The notes: generated by a model not told the origin, from the letters alone. Counted from the stretch's first letter, positions 1 through 7,904 are shown. The stretch: 64,000 nt of DNA from CBDCWA01 sp965223255 (GCA_965223255.1 CBDCWA010000002.1:992001-1056000); one strand, 5' to 3'. A program made the numbers and translations.

Positions 1-16
1 CCTCGTGAAAAACCAT
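1..16 (-). CDS. First codons of next GTA tail gene (g12-like, partial)
   Basis: Only five codons are visible, starting with ATG at 16 and reading MVFHE before the window ends. They sit 15 bases downstream of the tape measure stop on the same strand. As I recall it, the DUF2460 (TIGR02217, RcGTA g12 distal tail) family begins with a similar FHEVRFP signature, and g12 follows the tape measure in RcGTA. The call therefore rests on position and a five-residue match, and the gene could be something else. Confidence 0.45.
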
Positions 17-31
17 ACACCAGCGCCTTCG

Positions 32-616
32 CTATAATTTGCGTTCACCGCGGTCCACCGCGCGCGCCAGCATTGCGGCGATCTGCGCTTCCGAGCGGTT
101 AAAGCTTTCGACGTCCGGCGTTTGAACATTGAAGGTCACGGCGACACCGCCGCCACCCTGCGTTTTGACACCCAAGCGACCATCGGCTCCCCTTGATAAT
201 GGCAGAATGGCTTCCGCACCCCGTTCCCCGGCGATACCCATTTGACCGTCACGCAATGGAAATGTGGTCGGACTGGCGATCACACCACCTGAGGCAAATG
301 GGACCGGCATCGCGCGGCTCACGACACCACCATTAGAAAACCCTCTAAAGCCGGCGGCGAAGACATTCGTGAACAGGTTAGAGAGGTTGTTTTCCAGAGG
401 TTTGAAGGCGGCTTTAAACGCCAGCTTGGACATACTAAGCGCGATGGAGCGAAGCGTATCGCGAAAGCTCTTACCTTTGAAGACAAGCCCTTCCAGCCCT
501 GTCGATAGTGTGCTCGCGAAGCTGCGTCCAAGGCCCTGTGCCCGTTTTAATTCCTTACGAAACGACGACGTGTCGGCATCAATTTTGACAGTTAACTTTT
601 CAAGCCATTCAGCCAT
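32..616 (-). CDS. GTA-type phage tail tape measure protein (g11-like)
   Basis: This 194-residue protein would set tail length and act inside the tail tube during assembly. The N-terminus (MAEWLEKLTVKIDADTSS) is typical of tape measure proteins. A Gly/Phe-rich middle (FAAGFRGFSNGG) leads to the characteristic segment GERGAEAILPLSRG near residues 130-145. Siphophage tape measures are usually far longer, but GTA versions are about this size, so it is not judged truncated. ATG at 616 lies four bases after the tail chaperone stop, consistent with one polycistronic message. The next tail gene begins at 16. Confidence 0.85.
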   Translation of the reverse strand: MAEWLEKLTVKIDADTSSFRKELKRAQGLGRSFASTLSTGLEGLVFKGKSFRDTLRSIALSMSKLAFKAAFKPLENNLSNLFTNVFAAGFRGFSNGGVVSRAMPVPFASGGVIASPTTFPLRDGQMGIAGERGAEAILPLSRGADGRLGVKTQGGGGVAVTFNVQTPDVESFNRSEAQIAAMLARAVDRGERKL

Positions 617-620
617 GTCT

Positions 621-794
621 TCACCTTTGCTGATCGGGAAAGCGTTCTAATAAGGCGTCCAGCTCGGTTCGCTTGAGTTGATCTGCCGAGTGATTGGGAC
701 CAAACATGCCCCCCGCGATCGCATCGAGCTCTCGCATACTTAGTGACCAGAAGGCGTGTGGTGCCAGCCGCAAATGACCGAGGCCAAATGCCAT
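621..794 (-). CDS. GTA tail assembly chaperone, downstream frame (g10.1-like)
   Basis: This short frame encodes 57 residues from ATG at 794 to TGA at 621, reading MAFGLGHLRLAPHAFW then SLSMRELDAIAGG. It matches the small phage tail assembly chaperone family (TIGR02216/PF09550). The frame continues upstream as PFPWQDV with no start codon before a TGA, and FPW-type residues before the Met are, as I recall, part of the family. It is therefore probably made mainly as a -1 frameshift extension of the gene before it (slippery site 809-815). The fusion would span 621-1198 and have 192 residues. The ATG also overlaps the upstream stop as TAATG, so reinitiation is the alternative. Confidence 0.75.
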   Translation of the reverse strand: MAFGLGHLRLAPHAFWSLSMRELDAIAGGMFGPNHSADQLKRTELDALLERFPDQQR

Positions 795-1198
795 TACGTC
801 TTGCCAGGGAAAGGGACAGCCTCAACGCGCCCCTCCTCGGGCGCCGGATTGGTCACGTGCGATTCACCATGCGCAGCGGTTGCATCGGAGTCGCCTCCGA
901 ATGTTGCCGTCAACAACGCCGCGATCAAGGCGACATGACCTGCCGCGCCGCCCTCCGTCGACATCGACGCAACTGTTTCATCTGAGATAGTATGACCGGC
1001 CCCCCGCAATCCGGCGCCGATGATACGAATGGCATCGCGGGCACTCAGCCGCCCGGTCTCGAAGCGTTCGGCAAGCGCCAACATATTGTCATCGCCGAAT
1101 GCCGTTTCCAATTCGGCCAGCGCACCGAGCGTCAAGCACAGCGTGTATCGCCGCCCATTGAGCACAGCATCCACCTCGCCTCGATGTTTATTCGCCAT
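794..1198 (-). CDS. GTA g10-like tail chaperone, upstream frame
   Basis: This 134-residue protein (start MANKHRGEVDAVLNGRRY) resembles the GTA-gp10/Phage_TAC_11 (DUF3356) family. The visible signs are an N-terminal beta-rich segment with LCLTLGALAELE, then an Ala/Gly-rich helical part. By position it pairs with the next frame as the siphophage G/GT-type chaperones that bind tape measure and tail tube subunits. The ATG at 1198 is preferred over upstream in-frame starts because it begins the conserved part. The last codons (VPFPGKT) contain the heptamer C CCT TTC, where a -1 slip would enter the downstream chaperone frame. Confidence 0.8.
   Translation of the reverse strand: MANKHRGEVDAVLNGRRYTLCLTLGALAELETAFGDDNMLALAERFETGRLSARDAIRIIGAGLRGAGHTISDETVASMSTEGGAAGHVALIAALLTATFGGDSDATAAHGESHVTNPAPEEGRVEAVPFPGKT
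809..815 (-). promoter_or_regulatory. Predicted -1 ribosomal frameshift site
   Basis: On the minus strand the zero-frame codons GTC CCT TTC give the heptamer C CCT TTC, an exact XXXYYYZ motif. It lies 12 bases before the TAA of the upstream frame. After a -1 slip the ribosome reads CCC TTT and continues CCC TGG CAA GAC GTA ATG, which is exactly the frame of the tail chaperone. Programmed frameshifting at this gene pair is known from lambda G/GT and many siphophages. I did not identify a convincing stimulatory structure downstream. Confidence 0.65.
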
Positions 1199-1227
1199 CG
1201 CCTCTACCACGCCGCAGCACATTCGGT

Positions 1228-1647
1228 CTATTTGCTGGCAGCCGCAAATGTGAGGGCGCCGGCGGACTCGAGACTGATTTCAAGTCCGACTTCCCCATCG
1301 TAACGTCCGTTGAATTCGAGTGACGAAATATGGAATGGCCCTTTGATGGTGCCAAAGTCCGGAATGACAATTTGCCAATCTTTGATGACGCCATTGAAAA
1401 ACGCACTTCTGACCAACTCGTCAGAGGCGTCATCTTTAAAGAGGCCTGCACCTGTTATGCGTGCCGTCTTTGCGCCAGCACCCGCCAACAATTCCCGCCA
1501 GTGCCCGGCTGACAATTGATGCGTGATATCGACGCTTTCGCTGTTGAAGGCCAATGTTTGCGACCGCAGACCGGCCACGGTTATAAACGTGCCAGCACCA
1601 TTGCTGTCGATCTTCAACAGCAGGTCTTTGCCTTTTTGCGCAACCAT
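1228..1647 (-). CDS. GTA major tail protein (g9-like)
   Basis: This 139-residue protein would form the tail tube. It begins MVAQKGKDLLLKIDSNGAG and carries the features of the TP901-1-type major tail protein family (TIGR02126): a start with VAQKG followed by a short beta strand, a central QLSAGHWRELLAGAGAK segment, and a C-terminal EISLESAG(A)LTF strand. The length is normal for the family. It lies between the tail terminator and tail chaperone genes, as g9 does in RcGTA, with 29 bases to the next start. Confidence 0.88.
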   Translation of the reverse strand: MVAQKGKDLLLKIDSNGAGTFITVAGLRSQTLAFNSESVDITHQLSAGHWRELLAGAGAKTARITGAGLFKDDASDELVRSAFFNGVIKDWQIVIPDFGTIKGPFHISSLEFNGRYDGEVGLEISLESAGALTFAAASK

Positions 1648-1665
1648 TCTGGTCCTCTTTCTCGT

Positions 1666-2091
1666 TTAGGGGGGATTAACATGTGGCAGCGGCTGGGTCC
1701 GGCCGCGTAGCCGCACAAGCCCCCGAAAAGTCTCCCCGTCAACATCACGGCGTGCTTCGGAGACTTCGTGGCGAAGATTGATCAGCTGGTGCCCTGCAAC
1801 CGTTAGCGCTTTGTCATGCAGTGCCGCGCGCAGGGCCTGCATGACAGCCAACGTTTCTTTGCGGCCTGCAGATTGCGACCAGACATGCAATAAAACGACA
1901 TGCTCGCTGCCAGTGTCTGTAATAGTACTCCAATCACTCAGCGTGCTGGGTCCGAACGTTACGTAGGGATACCCGACACCGCGGGGGGCATCGTCATAGA
2001 CGTGCGGCCCGCTCAACAGTTTGAGCACACTGCTATCGCTAATCAACACGCTATGGATAGCCTCCTGCAGCGCCCAGTCGGCACTTGTCAT
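1666..2091 (-). CDS. GTA tail terminator/completion protein, DUF3168 (g8-like)
   Basis: This 141-residue protein fits the DUF3168 family, which caps the tail tube and joins it to the head. Visible features are an N-terminal helix (ADWALQEAIHSVLISD), the conserved GVGYPYVTFG near residue 40, and HVVLLHVWSQSAGRKE near residue 65. Its ATG overlaps the end of the preceding small gene by four bases (ATGA), a mark of translational coupling. The C-terminus is Pro-rich. Length and place agree with RcGTA g8. Confidence 0.85.
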   Translation of the reverse strand: MTSADWALQEAIHSVLISDSSVLKLLSGPHVYDDAPRGVGYPYVTFGPSTLSDWSTITDTGSEHVVLLHVWSQSAGRKETLAVMQALRAALHDKALTVAGHQLINLRHEVSEARRDVDGETFRGLVRLRGRTQPLPHVNPP

Positions 2092-2276
2092 TCTGCTGCC
2101 TCCTCGCCGGCATCAGGGTCGCGCCTGAGGATTTCTGCGTCTGCGTCACGCTGGTCTCGCGCACGGTTGCGCGCAATTATTGATCGAGCGTGTCGGTCAA
2201 CGGCGGTCATAACGCGCTGTGCCACGGCTGCAGAGCCAACAAGAAAAAATGTTGACGTTTCAAACGTAATTTTCAT
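2088..2276 (-). CDS. Small uncharacterised protein between head-closure and tail-terminator genes
   Basis: This 62-residue frame is coupled at both ends: ATG at 2276 overlaps the upstream TGA (ATGA), and its own stop overlaps the next ATG. That double coupling is good evidence it is translated. The product has a hydrophobic N-terminal segment (STFFLVGSAAVAQRVM) and a highly charged, Arg/Asp-rich helical tail. The slot is where HK97 gp10-like proteins sit in many siphophages, but the protein is too short and too unlike them for me to assign it. Function unknown. Confidence 0.6.
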   Translation of the reverse strand: MKITFETSTFFLVGSAAVAQRVMTAVDRHARSIIARNRARDQRDADAEILRRDPDAGEEAAE

Positions 2277-2605
2277 GCCAGCCGCTCCTCGCACAGGCAC
2301 TTCGTCCAGCGGCGACGTTCGCCCACGCCAAGCACGGCTTTGATTTCAAACACCCGGCCATCGGCTGAGACAAAACGCATCGTTGCATCGAGGTTAGCCC
2401 GATAACGAACCAAAATTTCATGCGTAACGCGCTCGCGCACGCCATCTCCAATGACTTTCTCTGTTCCTGAAGTGGGCATGATCGCTGCCCAGGCCTTAGT
2501 GACCTCAGCCCAGGCTATGACAGCCCCGCCACCGCTATCATCGGCGCGGTTCGGCGCCTCGACCGTCAATAGGTGTCGTAAGGCACCGATCGTCGGTTCC
2601 ATCAT
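2273..2605 (-). CDS. Phage head closure protein (g7-like)
   Basis: This 110-residue protein resembles SPP1 gp16/HK97-type head closure proteins (PF05521), which seal the connector after DNA packaging. It has the family layout: an N-terminal strand (LRHLLTVEAPN), a central VTKAWAAIMP segment, the motif THEILVRYRAN near residue 62, and FEIKAVLGVGERRRW near the end. ATG at 2605 overlaps the upstream TGA (ATGA), and an adjacent second ATG at 2602 is an equally possible start. Order matches RcGTA g7. Confidence 0.82.
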   Translation of the reverse strand: MMEPTIGALRHLLTVEAPNRADDSGGGAVIAWAEVTKAWAAIMPTSGTEKVIGDGVRERVTHEILVRYRANLDATMRFVSADGRVFEIKAVLGVGERRRWTKCLCEERLA

Positions 2606-3174
2606 AGCTGCACCGTTCGATAGGGTGCCAATAGGTCGTTGACACCAATAGGAATTCTGGTACCTCGCTCACCGAGTATCGCCGCTTCGCGGTGCTCGTA
2701 CCAATGTCCGACCAACAGCGACAGCGCCTGTCGGATCGGCGCTGGAACGTCTTGTGGCGCGTCGCCGTAACCAGCCTTGAAGGCGATTTCGATCCCAAGC
2801 CGTTTGCGCCCGGGTGCGATTCGAGCGTCGCTGTCGATAAGAATAGAGGCGGGTCCAGCAGAGCCAACCAACGTGAAAGTGTCTGTGGCAAGTTGCGTCG
2901 GTTGGTCGTTATGATCGACGACGGTGATCTGGCTAATTAATTGCACCGGGCGCAGAGGGAGTATCACATTGCCTTTTGGCCAGCTGCTGAATTGATAGCG
3001 CCAACCCTGCGTGATCAACGCCAAGCCCAAAGCCGCCTCAATATGCAACCGCGAGGTCGTTATGAGACTGGAGATAAGGCTGTCGTCATTGGTGCCATCG
3101 ACCCGAAGATAGTGTTTGACATCGTCCAGGCTCAACGGTTCCACCGCTGGCAGCACTGTTTGTGTGAGTGCCAT
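2602..3174 (-). CDS. Head-tail connector/adaptor protein (g6-like)
   Basis: This 190-residue protein fits the gp6-like/phiE125 gp8 (TIGR02215) adaptor family that sits below the portal ring. It begins with the typical PLSLDDVKHYLRVDGTNDD helix-turn and SRLHIEAALGLALI. A mid-protein beta section follows, then the C-terminal helix with PIRQALSLLVGHWYEHRE near residue 150. Its stop overlaps the next ATG. A 142-base gap with a strong hairpin separates it from the capsid gene upstream, unusual spacing in an otherwise tightly packed cluster. Confidence 0.88.
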   Translation of the reverse strand: MALTQTVLPAVEPLSLDDVKHYLRVDGTNDDSLISSLITTSRLHIEAALGLALITQGWRYQFSSWPKGNVILPLRPVQLISQITVVDHNDQPTQLATDTFTLVGSAGPASILIDSDARIAPGRKRLGIEIAFKAGYGDAPQDVPAPIRQALSLLVGHWYEHREAAILGERGTRIPIGVNDLLAPYRTVQL

Positions 3175-3204
3175 ATCATGGCCTTTTATGATTGGAGTCG
3201 TGGC

Positions 3205-3247
3205 GGCAGGCCGCTCGGCGCGGGAGGAGCCGCCGAGCGGTCCTGCC
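3205..3247 (-). promoter_or_regulatory. Strong hairpin after the major capsid gene
   Basis: A perfect 10-bp stem (3211-3220 with 3231-3240) is extended by a further 6 bp after a one-base bulge (3205-3210 with 3242-3247). It lies about 70 bases downstream of the capsid stop and 30 bases before the g6 start. There is no T-tract on the transcribed strand, so it is better read as an attenuator or mRNA 3'-end stabiliser than a full terminator. It would let capsid be made in excess over connector. Confidence 0.5.
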
Positions 3248-3316
3248 GTTGACGCGCGAGGCTTCGAACTGGTCGGTCCATCGCGCGTCGGCGTCGGGAG
3301 CAGAGTTGCGCCCTTT

Positions 3317-4573
3317 TTAGTCGCTGAACTTCAGGAGTTTTATGGCGTCGAAATCCTGAACGCCACCGCCGACGCGTTTGGTGGTGTAGAACAGGACATA
3401 GGGTTTAGAGGAGTAAGGATCGCGCAGCACCCGAACGCCGATACGGTCGACGATCAGATAGCCACGTCGGAAATCACCGAACGCGACAGAAAGACTATCG
3501 GCTGCGATGTTCGGCATATCCTCGGCCTCAGCCACCGGGAAACCGAGCAGTGTCGAGGCCAGCCCAGGCTGTAGTGATGGCTGCCAAAGATAATTGCCAT
3601 CGGCGTCCTTCATTTTTCTGATCACCGATTGCGTGGAGCGGTTCATCACGAAATGTGCATTTGCACGATAGCCTGACTTGATGGAGTAAATGAGATCGAC
3701 CAGTACATCGGCGGGGTCGTCCGCTGGAAATGCGCTAGACACGCCCGTCGAGATCGTACCGATGTTGTCCCACGACCATGACGCTTGATCCGCCGTCCGA
3801 TAATTAAGGAATCCGCGCGGCTTGTTCACACCATCGCCGTTGACAAAGGCCGTCCCTTCCTGCTCAGCAAACGCCTCGCGCACCTCCTCAGCGATCCACT
3901 GGTCGATGTCCACCGCACTATCGTCGAGCAACGTTTGCGTCGCGGACGGCATTGCATAAAGCTCCATTGTCGGGAATGCCAGCTCAGTGAGCGTCGGCGC
4001 CGCAGTTTCGGCCCGCGCCGCCGTTTCACCAACCCAGCCCGTCGCTGCGCCCGTTAGCGCAAAGGGCTTCCTATAGACCGAGCCCGACACCTGGCGAACA
4101 CTGCAGATAGCGCGCAATGGGGACATGTCGCGAACTGAACTGTTTATTGTCCGCTCGGTTTCATCGGGGACCAGATAGCCACCATCACTATCCGATGCGA
4201 CCGACAAAGCTTTTGCCTCAAACGCGTGCAAATTGGTTGTCAGGCCCTTTCGCACGTAATCTTCAAAGGCTGCCTTATGCGCTGACGATTGCGACGGGCC
4301 TCGCCGGGCCGCGTTTTCCAATTGTGGTCGTTGCGATTTATGAATGAGATCGTCCACAGTACGTTTGTGCTGATCCAGGGCACGGTCGATGCGTTCAAGT
4401 TTATCGGTGGTGACCGTATCAACGCTCATTCGTTTTTCAATTTCGCACAAGCGTTGGTCGTTTGTTTCCTTAAACGCTTCGAATGCCGTCATGAACTCGT
4501 CGAAGGCCTCGCCAAGCTCGCTGGTGGGGAACATCTTCACCTCGATATTTGGGTCTTGCGTTTGATCCGTCAT
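3317..4573 (-). CDS. Major capsid protein, HK97 family (g5-like)
   Basis: This 418-residue protein forms the capsid shell. The first ~130 residues are a charged helical delta domain (EAFDEFMTAFEAFKETNDQR onward), which the protease gene next door would remove. The HK97 fold core follows, with SDSDGGYLVPDE, ATGWVGETAARAE, and AFVNGDGVNKPRGFL near residue 250. ATG at 4573 was chosen because the longer open frame would run into the protease gene. The gap to the protease stop is two bases. Confidence 0.95.
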   Translation of the reverse strand: MTDQTQDPNIEVKMFPTSELGEAFDEFMTAFEAFKETNDQRLCEIEKRMSVDTVTTDKLERIDRALDQHKRTVDDLIHKSQRPQLENAARRGPSQSSAHKAAFEDYVRKGLTTNLHAFEAKALSVASDSDGGYLVPDETERTINSSVRDMSPLRAICSVRQVSGSVYRKPFALTGAATGWVGETAARAETAAPTLTELAFPTMELYAMPSATQTLLDDSAVDIDQWIAEEVREAFAEQEGTAFVNGDGVNKPRGFLNYRTADQASWSWDNIGTISTGVSSAFPADDPADVLVDLIYSIKSGYRANAHFVMNRSTQSVIRKMKDADGNYLWQPSLQPGLASTLLGFPVAEAEDMPNIAADSLSVAFGDFRRGYLIVDRIGVRVLRDPYSSKPYVLFYTTKRVGGGVQDFDAIKLLKFSD

Positions 4574-4575
4574 GG

Positions 4576-5292
4576 TCAGGTTTTCTCCGTTTGGGTTGCT
4601 CTGAGAAGTCGGGCCGCTTCCATCATTTGATGCGCCAGGTATCCGTCCCGGCTGCGTTGCCGCCTCGCATCCCGCAGAGGCACCAAGCCCTTGAAGCCAT
4701 CGCGTATCAACGCTTGGGCTTCGGAACGCGTGAACCCAGCATCCCGCGTGAGCCAACGTTCAAATTCTCTCTTTGTGGGACCGACCGCCACCGGCGGCGC
4801 CGACTTTATCTTTTGCACCCGCGCCTCAGGCAGCATTGGAAATGTCACAATCGAGATCTCCCACAGGTCTATGCGTTGCAGCAGCCGGACTTTCGAATGT
4901 GGATCGCGATGGGAGCGCTGCGTGCGAAATCCGATCGAAAGGCCGTTGATTGCGCCGTTACGGATCAACGCCAACACCTCACGGGCCTTAGCCAATTCGG
5001 TCATCAAGCGGCCTTTTACGAACAATCCGCGCGCGTCCTCGTGGATGTTCTCCCACACACCAATGGGCTGGCCGGGATCATGTTGGAAGAGCATCTTGAT
5101 GCCGCTGACGCCGCGCTTGCGAAGGCTATCTCTGAACGCACCTGGCAAAACCACATCCCGCCCCAGGTCCCGCCTGTGAAAAACACTTGCGTATCCTTCG
5201 AATTGGCCTTTGAGCGTGATTGCTTGCAGATCAACGGGACAAAATTTCACCTCCCGCGCACCTGGCCAGCGCACGCCATGTCTATTTGCCAT
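4576..5292 (-). CDS. HK97-family prohead protease (g4-like)
   Basis: This 238-residue serine protease would mature the capsid by removing the delta domain. It shows the U35/HK97 prohead protease pattern: GQFEGYASVFHRRDLGRD near residue 30, KMLFQHDPGQPIG with the catalytic His near residue 70, and NGLSIGFRT with the catalytic Ser near residue 116, then LWEISIVTFPMLPEA. It is directly upstream of the capsid gene with a two-base gap. The C-terminal ~60 residues are basic and may bind scaffold or capsid. Confidence 0.93.
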   Translation of the reverse strand: MANRHGVRWPGAREVKFCPVDLQAITLKGQFEGYASVFHRRDLGRDVVLPGAFRDSLRKRGVSGIKMLFQHDPGQPIGVWENIHEDARGLFVKGRLMTELAKAREVLALIRNGAINGLSIGFRTQRSHRDPHSKVRLLQRIDLWEISIVTFPMLPEARVQKIKSAPPVAVGPTKREFERWLTRDAGFTRSEAQALIRDGFKGLVPLRDARRQRSRDGYLAHQMMEAARLLRATQTEKT

Positions 5293-5349
5293 TAATTAAG
5301 TCCACCAAGTTGACCGCGCATGCGGATCATGGGCCACCAGCACACCAAA

Positions 5350-6573
5350 CTAGTTTTGGTTGCCACTGTCTCTATCCTGATGCGCCAGCGGGCCGTAGCC
5401 CACTGCTGCACGCTTTTCGTCGGGGGTAAGAAAACCAGCGCGATCGACCCGTGACCAAAGCGTTTCCCGCTCGACGCTCAGCGATTCAATCTGATCGATG
5501 TCAGGCAAAAGTTTCAGGCGCCGATCGCCATAGTGTGGCCCAAGCCAGCCCACCATCGCTTTTGTTGTCTTGGTGATTAACGGCAGCACGGTCTGGCGCC
5601 AGAATGAGCGATTAGCTTCTTGCAAATTCGAGTACGTTGAATCGCCGGGTATACCAAGCAACATCGGCGGCAGCCCAAGCGCCAGTGCGATTTCGCGCGC
5701 GGCTGCATTTTTTGCGTCGATGAAGTCCATATCACGTGGCGTCATGCTGATGGATTTCCAATCAAGCCCGCCTTCGAGCAACAGCGGTCGCCCAGCATTT
5801 TTCGTGCCCTGGAAGCCGCTTTCCAACTCGGATTTCAGGCGCTCGAACTGTTCGCCGGTCAAGTGCGCCGTATTACTGTAAACAAGTGCGCCAGAAGGCC
5901 GTGCAGAATTGTCCAGGAGCGCTTTATTCCACCGGCTTGCTGCATTGTGCACGTCTATGGCGACCGATGCCGCTTCAATCGGACTGAGGCCGTAGTGATC
6001 GTTATTGGGGTGGAACATTTTGACATGTAATATCGCCGGAACATCGGGTGCTGCATCTCCACCAAGCCTTATCGTTCGCCCGCCTGCTGAGTATTCAAAG
6101 GCTTCGGGCCAACCATCGGCGCCCGGCACTACGCGCATGCGATCAGGCCGCAGGACATGTAGCTCGCGCACTTCGCCACCCACCGCAACGGCCTCGATAT
6201 AGGCGTTCCCCGCCACCAACAGAAAACCGTACCATGCCTCAAACAAGTCAGTTGATGTTTTCCCAGGCGCCGGCTGCCCAATCAATTCCAACAGCGGATG
6301 GTCTTCCACTTCGTCATCGCCGTCGTAGAGCAGAAGGGGGACGGAGGCAGCGGCCTCCGAAATCATCCGCACGGCACGATAGACCACCGCGTTTTGCATC
6401 ATCCCTTCTCGTGCAAAGCTCGCGTAATCGCGCGGCGACCAAACCGCCCCCCCAGCCGAATTGACGGCAAACAAGCCAGCGATCTTTGAGGATTTCTGAG
6501 CAGTCACGCGTGGCCGGCTTCGAGGGGCAAACCAGCGACCAATCGCACCACCAAGATCATGCCAATTGGTCAT
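5350..6573 (-). CDS. Phage portal protein, HK97 family (g3-like)
   Basis: This 407-residue protein would form the 12-subunit DNA channel at one capsid vertex. Conserved stretches include AVYRAVRMISEAAASVPLLL near residue 50, VAGNAYIEAV, ILHVKMFHPNNDHYGLSPIE, and LALGLPPMLLGIPGDSTYSN near residue 310, all typical of PF04860. ATG at 6573 is preferred over a TTG seven codons upstream. It lies between terL and the protease, as g3 does in RcGTA. Confidence 0.93.
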   Translation of the reverse strand: MTNWHDLGGAIGRWFAPRSRPRVTAQKSSKIAGLFAVNSAGGAVWSPRDYASFAREGMMQNAVVYRAVRMISEAAASVPLLLYDGDDEVEDHPLLELIGQPAPGKTSTDLFEAWYGFLLVAGNAYIEAVAVGGEVRELHVLRPDRMRVVPGADGWPEAFEYSAGGRTIRLGGDAAPDVPAILHVKMFHPNNDHYGLSPIEAASVAIDVHNAASRWNKALLDNSARPSGALVYSNTAHLTGEQFERLKSELESGFQGTKNAGRPLLLEGGLDWKSISMTPRDMDFIDAKNAAAREIALALGLPPMLLGIPGDSTYSNLQEANRSFWRQTVLPLITKTTKAMVGWLGPHYGDRRLKLLPDIDQIESLSVERETLWSRVDRAGFLTPDEKRAAVGYGPLAHQDRDSGNQN

Positions 6574-6629
6574 CGTTCGTTGGTCACGCTTCAACTTTTA
6601 TTTCCTTTTTTGGATTTCGTGCTCAGGAC

Positions 6630-7904
6630 TTACAAATATCGCAGCGCCGGGCGTGCCAACGGTTGCGACATCAATTCGGTCAATGCCCACACCAAGGCAT
6701 CCAATCGATCGGGGCTCTTGTTGATCGACAAGCCACCGACGCCAAACGTCAGCATCTGCTCTTCGAGGTCTTGGAACATGCCAACATGTGAGACGCGGCC
6801 TTCTGAATAAAGTGCAGCGATTGGTTCTGCCCTGAGCCACTTTCCCCGTGTGGCACGAACTTTCTTCACCGGTATGCTCGGGGCAACTTGGGCCAACACC
6901 GCCGCCACCATATCGCCGCCTTGATTGACCTCCGCCACCAAGCAATCGGCAGCCACATTGCGATAGAGTTCTATCGCCGCGCGGGCCCATCCATCCGGCG
7001 ATCGGCCCTGGATCGAGGCATCGCTCAGCACGTAGAATCTTTGGTCCCTGCCCTGCGCGGCCGCCACGATACCGCAATAATCAGATGTGGCGGTTGCCGT
7101 CACTGGCGGATCTATAGCGACCACTGTTCGCCCGAGTTCACCGGTAGCCGACACCCGCGAACCGTCAATCCACGCGCGTCGCCATAGCGCCCCTGTCGTC
7201 TCGTCAATTATTTCCCCGAGCAATTCCTGGCGCCCAAGTGCACTATCGCCATAGCGCCGTTGCATCTCGTCCAAAAACGTTGTTGACAGGTGCGCGCGAT
7301 TATCAAAGGTCTGTGCCCGGCTGACGACCGTCGCCGTATCTGCCAGTAGCTCCCTCAGCAGTCGAATGGGTCTCGGTGTCGTCGTAACGATTTGTTGCGG
7401 CGTCTCGCCCAGTCGTAGTCCGAATTGCAGCATATCCCACGTCTTTTCCGGATACCGCCATTTTGCAATTTCATCGCACCAGGCAAAATGAAACTGTGGT
7501 CCCCTAAGGCTGTCCGGGTCCTCTGCCGAAAACAGCTGCGCCTTGGCGCCATTGGCCCAGGCGAGTTGCTTATTGGAAGGCTCGAATTTTGGCCGATCAT
7601 TGTCGTCATGGACAGCCAAGAGGCCTGATATTCCCTCGATCATGACGCTGCGCACATCACGGAGAGTTTCGCCGACCAGCGCAATTCTCAATGCGCCGTC
7701 TTCTGCCCCTGCGGCTTTAGAGCGGATCCATTCCGCGCCCGCGCGTGTTTTCCCGGCACCTCTACCGCCGAGCAGCAACCAGGTCCGCCATTGTCCTGCG
7801 TCACTTGCGTTTGGCGCCAGTTGATCGTCGCGCGCCCAGATTTGCCAATCATTTAAGAGTTTCTTGATTTGCCTTTTGTTCAGGCTCCGCACCGTCCGCA
7901 GCAC
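6630..7904 (-). CDS. Terminase large subunit (g2-like)
   Basis: This DNA-packaging motor has an N-terminal ATPase and C-terminal RNase H-like nuclease. Walker A is LLLGGRGAGKTRAG, Walker B is FHFAWCDEIAKW, and TTTPRP is the coupling motif. Nuclease acids are seen in VVAIDPPVT, VAEVNQGGDM and the final DRLDALVWALTEL. The start is uncertain: GTG at 7904 gives 424 residues and a family-like N-terminus, GTG at 7892 is possible, and ATG at 7988 would add 28 residues. In every case it overlaps the small-subunit gene. Confidence 0.92.
   Translation of the reverse strand: MLRTVRSLNKRQIKKLLNDWQIWARDDQLAPNASDAGQWRTWLLLGGRGAGKTRAGAEWIRSKAAGAEDGALRIALVGETLRDVRSVMIEGISGLLAVHDDNDRPKFEPSNKQLAWANGAKAQLFSAEDPDSLRGPQFHFAWCDEIAKWRYPEKTWDMLQFGLRLGETPQQIVTTTPRPIRLLRELLADTATVVSRAQTFDNRAHLSTTFLDEMQRRYGDSALGRQELLGEIIDETTGALWRRAWIDGSRVSATGELGRTVVAIDPPVTATATSDYCGIVAAAQGRDQRFYVLSDASIQGRSPDGWARAAIELYRNVAADCLVAEVNQGGDMVAAVLAQVAPSIPVKKVRATRGKWLRAEPIAALYSEGRVSHVGMFQDLEEQMLTFGVGGLSINKSPDRLDALVWALTELMSQPLARPALRYL

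Noticed and set aside
32..616. Tape measure gene as a truncated prophage remnant
   Set aside because: GTA tape measure proteins are naturally about 200 residues, and both ends of the protein look normal.
264..650. 128-codon plus-strand frame over the tape measure gene
   Set aside because: It is antisense to a clearly recognised gene and has no domain-like features.
592..825. 77-codon minus-strand frame as the gene before the tape measure
   Set aside because: The chaperone-like protein is in another frame of the same strand (621-794); this one has no family features.
4549..5295. Long plus-strand frame opposite the prohead protease
   Set aside because: Antisense shadow of a gene with recognised catalytic motifs.
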